Shown: positions 11,101-18,767 of the stretch, in pieces
Layout: each line of letters starts with the position of its first letter
Numbering within the stretch: position 1 is the stretch's first letter
NCBI GenBank assembly: GCA_944360075.1
Contig: CALVTE010000004.1
Coordinates: 1-64,000 of the forward strand
Reading direction: 5' to 3'
Source of the DNA: an uncultured Clostridia bacterium
GTDB lineage: Bacteria > Bacillota > Clostridia > Christensenellales > UBA1242
Length of the DNA stretch: 64,000 nucleotides
Notes under the pieces: generated by a model
What the model saw: the letters and a program-made list of their open reading frames with translations, nothing else
What the model was told of the DNA's origin: nothing
Databases searched by the model: none
Made by a program: the position numbers and the translations under genes

Positions 11101-14100
11101 AAACTTTGCAGTTGGTGATGCTGCCATTATTGCGCCCTACCAAAAGTCCTGTTCTATGCTCAACAGTTGTTGTGGCAAAAACAACACCGTAGTTGGCATC
11201 TCCAACATCATAGGAAGACAAAATTTTAACGTTCAAATTTTTGATTAAGCTGCCACTGGCCAAACTCGAGAAGACTCCAAGCTCAGAAGCCGACCCCATA
11301 TCATAAGTTCCACTCAAAACAATTGCGTGACCATTGCCGTCAAGAGAGGCAAAATTTGCCACTTGTGGAGTGTAGGCAGCAAGAGAGTCGTCCACGTTTT
11401 CCACATACTCTTTGGAAGGCAAGGTGATATCGTTAAGCAAGATATAGTGCCCGCCTTGGTGCATATCAAGGAAGTCTTGATAGTTAAACACTGGTATTGG
11501 CGACTCTTCACTGCTTGAAACAAACACTTCAAATCTCACTGTGGTGGTGATTGTTGTGAAGTTATCAGTTGGATCAGTTGTAGGAACCTGATAAACACTG
11601 CCTTGTATTGCAAAACGGCCTTGGTATTTGACATTATAAAGATTTGCCTCAGCATCGTTTATCCTTAGCGGAACGATAGCAAGGTTGTTATAGCGGAAGT
11701 AGTAGTTTTCTCCGCTGCCAGTCACAGGCAAATTGTATTCATAAGCAGCCTGTCCTGCACCAACATCTGGCATTGACTGACCAGGTGCGATGTTTGTGTA
11801 ATACCACCACTTACCTTGACTTGTCAGACTTTGAACAAAGCTTTCAACCATGCTCACAACAGACTGATTGGTGCTGTCATATTCAATATAGTCATAAATG
11901 TCAACGCTGAGCGTGCGGCTTGAGCCGATTGGCATTGCAATCACGCCATCTGCCATGCCGGAAATTATGTCTTTGTTGCCATCTTCGTTGTTTTTGTCGC
12001 CCAACGAGTTGTCGATGACATATTGCATAACTGTTATATTGACAAAGCCTTCTGCAGAAACCTTGTCATCTTGGCGCGTTGCAGAAACGGAAATTGTCAT
12101 TGTGTTGTCGCTGCCAAGTTCTCCACTTGTGACTTGAAGATAATATTCGCCGTTTTCTTCGACAATTGTGCCATATTGTGCCCCTTTTGTGATAATCGGC
12201 GCTTCAATATCTTGTGGGTTAAAGCCAAAAGAGTCAATAATCAATCTATAACGCAACCCACGCGCAACATAGATTATATCTGTGCCTGCCTCTGGCTGTT
12301 TGCCCTCGATTGAAATTGAAACATATTCTTCAAGACGAAGAGTCAAATCAATATACTGCTCTTGAATCACCTGTCCGTCATCATAAACTCTTACAATAAA
12401 TCGTGAGATATTGTTTTCAACAATTCCTGAATTGCCGATATTATAGATAAAGTAAAGTTGCCCGTTGAATTGCTTGTAAGAACGGCCATCATAAAGCCCC
12501 AAAATTTCGTCTTTTGTCAGAAGAAGACCCCTTGAAGTTGCCGAACCTGTGATTTTGGAAGCTTCAAACAAATTTTCGTTGTTCACAGGATTATTTTTTC
12601 TTCCCGCCAACGCAAAAGTTGCAACGCCGCTGCCGCTGCTATAGTTTTGGTCTGCATTTTCAATGGTCAAATATTCAAAATCGCTGTCTTCTGGCAACAA
12701 ATTGACAATCAGCAGCGAGTTTTTGCCAGGATATGTGTATTCACTTTCCATGCCAATTTCGGCTGTCATATTGTCTTGGTCGTTATAGTTGTCAATCAAA
12801 ATATTTTGCAAAGGCAAATTTTCAAACGTTATATCAATTGTCACATAATAACCAGGATTGGTTTTTGACAAAGCCACAAGCGTATACTCGCCATAAATGT
12901 TTTGCTCAAACCTGTTTTTGTAAGCTTCGCTTTCTTTGTTGACCGTGATATTAAGAGGGAATCGATAAACTTTAACATTATCTGAACTACTAATTTCTTC
13001 GGCAACACCTATTTGAACTGTAAACAAGCACTCCATCTGTTCATTTGCAACAGGCGCACCATCATAGTTAGATTTAATCACTTGGCCGTCAAAAATTATG
13101 TAGTAATACAAATCTTCTCCAACTCTGTGGTCGCTGTCAGGCAATGCTGTTGAACGAATAATGATGGTCTCGTTGATTTGTGTGGTTGTTGAAATTGTGA
13201 CGTTGTCATATCTGCTTGCGCCAATGCCGATGGCCCCCAATTTGTAGTCAATCATGCCGTTTACGCCGGCATTATCCGTTTCGGACTCGGAAGACTCTCG
13301 CCCTTTGTTGACGTATGCCGAGAACTCAATATTTTGGTTTTTGCCTTTTATAATTGGTTTGATGTTGATTTTATAGACTTTTTCAACGCCGCTTGAGTGA
13401 GCCCCACTTGAAGTGATAACAATGGTCTGGCCGCTTATGCTCACATCAAACGCATTTTCGCTCTCTACGCTCTCGTCAAAAATAGTGACTTTGGCGCTTA
13501 TGTCAGTGTTTTGAGCCATGTTGAAATAGAAGCTGTCAAGACTTGCCAGGCCTGTTTTGTCAATTTTCAGAGAATCGTTATTTTCATACTCATAATTTGG
13601 TTTGATATAAAGCATTGCGCTTTGGTTTGCATACATCGTGATAGTAAAGTTGTCAATCGGGTCTGAATTTGCCGAAGCAGTTGGATAGACAGTTGAAACA
13701 AGATCGTTGTTGAAATAGTTGGTCACAAAAACATAGAAGCTCACCCCGTCATTCACATTCAAAATGCTGCTGCCCGAAACTTGCGCCCAGCCAGTGCCTT
13801 TTATCGTCATTGTGCCGTTTTGGTCAATTTCCAAAACGTTTGTGTTGAGTGATTTGAGGGTAATTTCTCCGGTGATAGTTATAGGATAAAGTTTATCACC
13901 TATTGAAAGTGTGTTATATTCTTGATTAAGTTTTAGTTGAATGTCAGCAAGCGAAGACTGGTCGCTTTCTGATTGTGCTGAAGCAGCATTAAAATAGTAG
14001 GCAAAGAAAGCGTAAAGTCCAGTTTCTGTTGACGTCATTTGATTGTCAAAATGTTCAGTTATTGCAAGATCAGCTTCGGTGCCTTCTTCTTCAAATTGAA

Positions 14101-17100
14101 TGTTGGCAATCACGTTTTCGCCTTGAAGAACAAGGCAAACATTTCCGTAGTATATTGAAGAGTTAGAATCGTTTATTGGCAGTGGTTCGCCTCCAACGTC
14201 AACTTGTTGATATTCTCTTCGAACAAATGTGATAAAATGATCTTCTGCGTAAGCAAAAGTGTTTCCGTTGCTGCCTTGAAGGCCAAATGCGATGTTAGTG
14301 TAATTCTCTAGCGAAGTTGCTAAGGTTCCCTCATTTTCTTCTGTCAAATCAACCACAAGCATAGAAGCATTTTCGCCTGTTTTGCCATCGTCAACTGCCT
14401 GGGCATAAAGGCTTGGAGTGATTATTATTGAAGAGTTATTCTCTATATCTCCAGTAAACAGTCCTGCATATGTCAAGCCAGATAACGCCCTTACAAAGGT
14501 TCTGGTAGTGATGCCTGCAAGCGGTTGAGTGTCTGATGCTCCCATTCCATCAATTTCTAACAAGCCGACAACGCCACCGACATAATTTAAGCCGCTGACC
14601 TGACCGCCAACAACAACACCCTTGCCAGCCGAGTAAGAAGTTTCTGTATATAGATCTTCTCCATCATAACCAAGCACGCCCTGCTCGTTTTGACTTGCAA
14701 GAACTTTGCCGGCAACTGCCCCCACATAACTTTTTGACTCGTCGCCTGGGTGCTGCAAGTTTGCTTCAATCAATGCGTAGGCCAGATAGTTGGTATAGCC
14801 AATATGTGTGTCTGCGCCGTCAATCTTTTTTATCACTCCTTTGCTGTAACCCGCAATGCCACCTGCATAAACATCCGCATAGCTATATTCAACAGTCAAG
14901 AAATCTTCTGAGAAAAGAGTGTAGCTGTAAAGGCGATATTCTTCTTGAGCCCCAAAATCTTGAGCCCCAAAATCTTGTATTATATCTCCATAATTTGCAC
15001 CCACAAGGCCGCCGATATAAGCTGCTTCTACTGATACTCCAGATTCAGCTCCGGTGATTGAAACGGTTGATTTTTCAAGCCTTACAGAAACATTTTTAAG
15101 TTCTCCATTATTTTTTCCTGCAATCAGCCCGATATAGACCTTTTGATCATTTTCGAGAGTTGCTTCCGCTTGAATTTTGCCAGCAAAAGCAAGGTTTTTA
15201 ATATAAGCGCCTTCTGCAATGCTGCTGAAAAGTCCTGCAAAGCCATCTTCGCTTAAAGAGCCTGCAGTGATTTCGTTGATGATGGAGTAATCATTTGTTC
15301 CGATAATAGAGCCGGTCAACTCGCCAAGAGGCAAAGTTATGCCTTGAGCGCTTATGGTGGTTGTCACTTGATAGTGCGCCGACAAATCTTTCTTGATCGC
15401 CTCCAAATCTTCACTGCTGTCAATAGTAAATCTGTTTTCTTCTGTGCCGTTTGCGTAGCTGATTGGAATAATAATCAATCTGCTTCTGTTTTCTTCAATA
15501 AACAGCCCTGAGTCGTCATACCAATCTGCAGCCGCGATTGTAAGCGTTGCTTGAAATTCTAAACCTCCAAAAAAGCCTTCATTCATGGCTTCTTTCACAA
15601 AATCAGCATCGGGAGTCAAAGTTATGCTGACAATGCCGCCATCAATTTCGACAACATTAACACCAGTATCGTTTTCGCCAAAAAGTCTGTAAGTTTTGCC
15701 GTTATAAACAACACTTGCACCAGAGATTGTCACTCGAACGGCTTTGTTGATGGCGGTGTTTTGAAGCACTCTCAAGTCGAGATGCTCTGGCTCTGTTTGC
15801 AAACTTGAAAATTCAAGCGAACTGATTGGAGAGAGCGCTGACAAACTTTCAACGGCGTCATAGTTGAGCACGTTGACGTTGATGGAAAAAGAGCGTTTTT
15901 GAGTGTTATATTGGTCAATGCTGCCTTGCAAGCTGAAAGAGGTCACTCCGTCCGCCCCTGCACCCAAAGTCAGCAAAAGCTCTTCAGCATCAAAGGTTGC
16001 AATAACAGCCCCTGTCAAACTGTGAACAATCTGATAGAGCGAGCTTTCGTTTTCTCTTAAAAACATACTACCAACCCTCTGTCCGTTGTAGAGAAGGCTA
16101 TAGCCAGGTGCCGTCCATGCAATAAACTTGTTGCTAAAAGTTTCTGCCAAATATGCAGAATTTTGTGGAGAGCGAAACAGAAAGGCTGGGTTATTTGGAC
16201 TAAAGCTGGTCACATCAACTTGCAGCTGAGCCTGCTTTCTTGCAACAGCATTTGCATTGTTGTTGTAGATATAAATATATCTTGCACTTGCGCCGTTTGG
16301 TGTCTGATCGGTTATATAAGACCCCTGTCCGTCAGAGAGCTTGTTGACTGAAAACTCATCGATGTATTCATAGCTGACCACCGTGATGGTGTAAGTCAAC
16401 TGATAATTTTCGTCAACAACAAAATCTTCAACGTTATAGCCAGTGATTGTGGCAGTGATTGTGGCCACCCCTGTGCGGTTTAGGTTGACTTCAAAGTAAA
16501 AGTTTTCGCGATTTGCAAAAGTTATCACCTGCCCTTCTTGCATCACAGTCATTGCCAGTTGACGCATTGCAGTTGAATTTTCGTTTGCGTTTGCAATGAT
16601 TTCTAGGTCAAAATTGTTTCTTACTGGCAAGGCGCTTGAGTTGTTTCGAGCATAAATCAAAGCCTGTTTGTCGTCAAAGCTTTCAATTCTCATGTTGGCA
16701 TTTTGGTTTTTTGTTTGAAGAGAAAGACTGTTCAAACTTTCCACCACACGCACTTGAACAGAAATGGCAAAGCCGTTTGGCAAAGTGATTGAATAAACTC
16801 CTCTGCCCGTTGCAGTTGGCACAAGGCGGAAATTGAGATAGTATCGTCCGTCTATTCTTTGATAAATCTGTTTGGCTTTTTCAAACTCGACAACGTTCAC
16901 GCCCGAACTCAGTTGCACTGAAAAATCGTCAAAAATTGCGTCTGTATATATTATAGTTGAAAAATCAACCCCCTGCGCATCGTTGTTGAGTGAGATTGCA
17001 AAGCCGTTTTGTGCAAAAGCAGAATACTCTTCGTCGTATGCAATGGTGGTGGAACCTTGCAAGATTTGATAGTTGAAAGTTGAAGTCAACTTGTCTTGAT

Positions 17101-18745
17101 ATAGCAAGTTGAAATTCAGCACAACTTCAATTTGTCCGCTTGTTGTAAGTTCGGCACCTTGCCTGCCTTTAAATTCAACAAAATTGTTAAGGTTGTCAAC
17201 AACAATTTCGCCGCTAGTATACTCCTTTCCTGCATATCTGATTATCAATCCGTCGTCTTCTTGCAAATTGATGGCCAGATTTTCAAAATTGCTGTCATAA
17301 GGCAACACGCCAAAATAGAATCGCTGCCAACCAACAGTTTCGCTTTCTATATAATGATTATAGAAGGTGAAAGAGCGGCTTGAAACTGAAGAGTTTGAAA
17401 AATTGGCACCGCTTATCACGATATCTTTTGGTTTGTTTTTGATGGAAATTTCTTGGCTGAGAGTATAGTTCACATTTGGGTCATCGCTGTTTTCAAAGCC
17501 ATCATAGAAGAAATTGACTTTGAAAGTCAGATCCTGCTCAATGTCAGTGTTTGCTGAGATGGTAAAAACAAAAACAGTTTGTTCTTCAGTTTGTTTGCGC
17601 TCCCGCGTTACAGTCAGCGCATTTGAACTTGAAAAACTGCTCTGCAAAAGCTTGCTAGCACCCTTCAAAGTGATTTGAAATTTCACGCGCTTGAAGTCAA
17701 CTTTCAAATCGCTTTGATAATCTAAGGTATAGTCTGGCACCAAGGTGATTTTGTCTTTAGAAAAGCCCTCGTCAAAATATCCTTGCTCAGAAATCTTGTT
17801 GCTGTTTGGATTATAAAGCACATATTCATATTCAGAAGAAATTGCATTTCGGTCGATATCTTTTTGCACCACAAATTCTCGCTGCGTAAAAATTTCTTCT
17901 CCGTTTGGATTTTGATAGTTTGCGATAAAAGTGAAAGTATCACCAAACCCAACCGACACTGCTTGAGTTGGAATGGCATATTGCCCTTCGTTTGCCTCCA
18001 CTGGCAAAAAGTCGTATTTGATGTTGCCGTTATGTGCAAGGTCTGCTCGAGCATTAGAGATGGTAAATTCTCTGCCAAGAGAGTCGGCAAAAATCAAATA
18101 AGAAAGCGTTTGCGCTTCTCTTTCAATGCTGATCAATTTTACTGAAACAAAATGGTTGCTAAAATCACGAATTTGTGACCCGTCAGAGCCAGAAATCATG
18201 CTTGAAACGCTGCCTAAATCTAAGGTAAAGCCGTTGTTGACGCCATAAAAATAGAAATCCATATCTCTTTCTGTGGTTTCATTTTCAAAAACAAAGTCGT
18301 TGGCTGCTGGCTGCAAAGTTGAGTTTGAAGAAACGTAGAGCTTGTTTTGTCCTGGCCTTATAAAACTTGAATATTTGTCAACTGTGATGGTGACGCTGCA
18401 GCTTTTGTAGCCATCCTCTGTTCTGGCTGTCAAGATTGTTGTTTCATCTGGTGAAACAGCTGTCAAACGCACCGTGATTTGATTGCCATTTTGTGCAATC
18501 ACTTCTTCTCTAACAACGCCTTCATTTGAGTAAGAAAAAAACAAAGTGTTGTCCATATCATCAATCATATTGTTGATTGTAAACACAATATCTGCTTCTT
18601 GTCCAGCTTCAAGGCTGAGCGAAGAGACTGAGCTTGTCAAACTTACATTGCTATAATCTTTTGGTCCACATGAAGCAAAAAACAGGCTTGCCAGCAAAAC
18701 TAACAAACTGCAAATAAACAAGTTTATTTTCTTTGTTTTTGTCAA
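8138..18745 (-). CDS. Giant surface lipoprotein (3,535 aa) with GLUG-like repeats
   Basis: Uninterrupted 10.6-kb frame starting with TTG at 18745, seven bases after a perfect AGGAGG. The signal peptide ends at FFASC, so Cys26 is the likely lipidation site, although Phe at -3 departs from the usual lipobox. Residues about 30-1100 are Thr/Ser/Asn-rich beta-type sequence resembling stacked Ig-like domains. GLUG-like repeats (pattern GGLVGxNxGxIxNC) form three blocks near residues 1100-1400, 2415-2750 and 2920-3370. A short Big_2-like stretch (TNVLEIDQNGTMTIKGTG) lies between the first two. Such proteins are usually adhesins or surface-layer components. It lies 22 bases downstream of the VirB4-type ATPase in one operon, so it may be exported by, or form part of, that machine; this is inference. 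No catalytic domain is visible. Confidence 0.85.
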   Translation of the reverse strand: MTKTKKINLFICSLLVLLASLFFASCGPKDYSNVSLTSSVSSLSLEAGQEADIVFTINNMIDDMDNTLFFSYSNEGVVREEVIAQNGNQITVRLTAVSPDETTILTARTEDGYKSCSVTITVDKYSSFIRPGQNKLYVSSNSTLQPAANDFVFENETTERDMDFYFYGVNNGFTLDLGSVSSMISGSDGSQIRDFSNHFVSVKLISIEREAQTLSYLIFADSLGREFTISNARADLAHNGNIKYDFLPVEANEGQYAIPTQAVSVGFGDTFTFIANYQNPNGEEIFTQREFVVQKDIDRNAISSEYEYVLYNPNSNKISEQGYFDEGFSKDKITLVPDYTLDYQSDLKVDFKRVKFQITLKGASKLLQSSFSSSNALTVTRERKQTEEQTVFVFTISANTDIEQDLTFKVNFFYDGFENSDDPNVNYTLSQEISIKNKPKDIVISGANFSNSSVSSRSFTFYNHYIESETVGWQRFYFGVLPYDSNFENLAINLQEDDGLIIRYAGKEYTSGEIVVDNLNNFVEFKGRQGAELTTSGQIEVVLNFNLLYQDKLTSTFNYQILQGSTTIAYDEEYSAFAQNGFAISLNNDAQGVDFSTIIYTDAIFDDFSVQLSSGVNVVEFEKAKQIYQRIDGRYYLNFRLVPTATGRGVYSITLPNGFAISVQVRVVESLNSLSLQTKNQNANMRIESFDDKQALIYARNNSSALPVRNNFDLEIIANANENSTAMRQLAMTVMQEGQVITFANRENFYFEVNLNRTGVATITATITGYNVEDFVVDENYQLTYTITVVSYEYIDEFSVNKLSDGQGSYITDQTPNGASARYIYIYNNNANAVARKQAQLQVDVTSFSPNNPAFLFRSPQNSAYLAETFSNKFIAWTAPGYSLLYNGQRVGSMFLRENESSLYQIVHSLTGAVIATFDAEELLLTLGAGADGVTSFSLQGSIDQYNTQKRSFSINVNVLNYDAVESLSALSPISSLEFSSLQTEPEHLDLRVLQNTAINKAVRVTISGASVVYNGKTYRLFGENDTGVNVVEIDGGIVSITLTPDADFVKEAMNEGFFGGLEFQATLTIAAADWYDDSGLFIEENRSRLIIIPISYANGTEENRFTIDSSEDLEAIKKDLSAHYQVTTTISAQGITLPLGELTGSIIGTNDYSIINEITAGSLSEDGFAGLFSSIAEGAYIKNLAFAGKIQAEATLENDQKVYIGLIAGKNNGELKNVSVRLEKSTVSITGAESGVSVEAAYIGGLVGANYGDIIQDFGAQDFGAQEEYRLYSYTLFSEDFLTVEYSYADVYAGGIAGYSKGVIKKIDGADTHIGYTNYLAYALIEANLQHPGDESKSYVGAVAGKVLASQNEQGVLGYDGEDLYTETSYSAGKGVVVGGQVSGLNYVGGVVGLLEIDGMGASDTQPLAGITTRTFVRALSGLTYAGLFTGDIENNSSIIITPSLYAQAVDDGKTGENASMLVVDLTEENEGTLATSLENYTNIAFGLQGSNGNTFAYAEDHFITFVRREYQQVDVGGEPLPINDSNSSIYYGNVCLVLQGENVIANIQFEEEGTEADLAITEHFDNQMTSTETGLYAFFAYYFNAASAQSESDQSSLADIQLKLNQEYNTLSIGDKLYPITITGEITLKSLNTNVLEIDQNGTMTIKGTGWAQVSGSSILNVNDGVSFYVFVTNYFNNDLVSTVYPTASANSDPIDNFTITMYANQSAMLYIKPNYEYENNDSLKIDKTGLASLDSFYFNMAQNTDISAKVTIFDESVESENAFDVSISGQTIVITSSGAHSSGVEKVYKINIKPIIKGKNQNIEFSAYVNKGRESSESETDNAGVNGMIDYKLGAIGIGASRYDNVTISTTTQINETIIIRSTALPDSDHRVGEDLYYYIIFDGQVIKSNYDGAPVANEQMECLFTVQIGVAEEISSSDNVKVYRFPLNITVNKESEAYKNRFEQNIYGEYTLVALSKTNPGYYVTIDITFENLPLQNILIDNYNDQDNMTAEIGMESEYTYPGKNSLLIVNLLPEDSDFEYLTIENADQNYSSGSGVATFALAGRKNNPVNNENLFEASKITGSATSRGLLLTKDEILGLYDGRSYKQFNGQLYFIYNIGNSGIVENNISRFIVRVYDDGQVIQEQYIDLTLRLEEYVSISIEGKQPEAGTDIIYVARGLRYRLIIDSFGFNPQDIEAPIITKGAQYGTIVEENGEYYLQVTSGELGSDNTMTISVSATRQDDKVSAEGFVNITVMQYVIDNSLGDKNNEDGNKDIISGMADGVIAMPIGSSRTLSVDIYDYIEYDSTNQSVVSMVESFVQSLTSQGKWWYYTNIAPGQSMPDVGAGQAAYEYNLPVTGSGENYYFRYNNLAIVPLRINDAEANLYNVKYQGRFAIQGSVYQVPTTDPTDNFTTITTTVRFEVFVSSSEESPIPVFNYQDFLDMHQGGHYILLNDITLPSKEYVENVDDSLAAYTPQVANFASLDGNGHAIVLSGTYDMGSASELGVFSSLASGSLIKNLNVKILSSYDVGDANYGVVFATTTVEHRTGLLVGRNNGSITNCKVYSPTNTMFTVRCNVGDIESAYVGGLVGENSGFVTNCTSSLSIYGSFNIGGVVGYNIGKIAACSYREGILRSSDNQVDEGFHVAGLVNVNASNGQVITSLVTGGITAGKLYSQSTTSYLSGPNFSAGLVYENQGQISDCYSDINLQGSANMAGFVYVNTGNIQNCFSLSLLQNNTIAAAGFAMRNTPFEEEQESVGDNENQADNSGIGTFENCYYLTETKDPDSQEDSDSQNVDINIDLNPIVFEGVVGIAGEGFNINSGKFDSYAYTNSVSTSGIWFFTGEEQTNVNFISFVPTNETSQIDNENGIGVQVNTVYGVSDNTLPSQRLELVSANIDSLSIRNFVDADIDESTGDATYNYEDDISTDATRKAYRGSIYNPHVIYNASTMESLILENNSPSSNQNTANYRLVADIDYSSEANSQIYKTVFAGNFEGNGMEISSIVLQSNAQMQSAGLFAGLGVSASRGGVIKNLVISPSSVTFAGTTSVGGLVGFVNNGQIYNVQVITTNDLTVQGSNFVGGVVGRAQGNYIFKNIYSNVNAVAYYNPDQDQSYVENFNTAIYSYAGSAFGHLGSGNAKNIEVENVASVRGDRAGLAIGGIGRNAVVSTVEVLPSANNCIKAYRYGGLIAGEISGKLNDAVVYSGVQDFAPFSIVGQLPVAVGGVVGMLNGGQIDHVLMNQSFTVAYASSGTSYTSIENVGGIAGVAGAGTVTYSIINQAVVDAAITARITLGGAVGQVRGPVSLDQVAVKAEPLSVQGQTPVGTLGGLVGSTLTPAPHVRITNSYCQAELSANISNALNTPGLNIGGLIGVETSNIELYNCYTSSKINVILNYLNTMDFFKSLTERYYNEDNGAYDAVGIYKQYYFDKDDKDNPNPNKVYYYGAQGNSVANIVSNFVNFSSNFAPSEDAVSINNYGADSYRLIGSTNPDIIITIAALYNIQFINILPEHGGTEDDDRDYWTGSNDAGSGNTELRILGFESDLYKMFGVEK
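14944..14973 (-). repeat. 15-bp perfect tandem duplication inside the giant gene
   Basis: CTTGAGCCCCAAAAT occurs twice head to tail, encoding a duplicated DFGAQ. It keeps the frame and looks like a recent slippage event. Confidence 0.85.
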
Positions 18746-18767
18746 AGCAAAGCCTCCTTTTTTTTAA

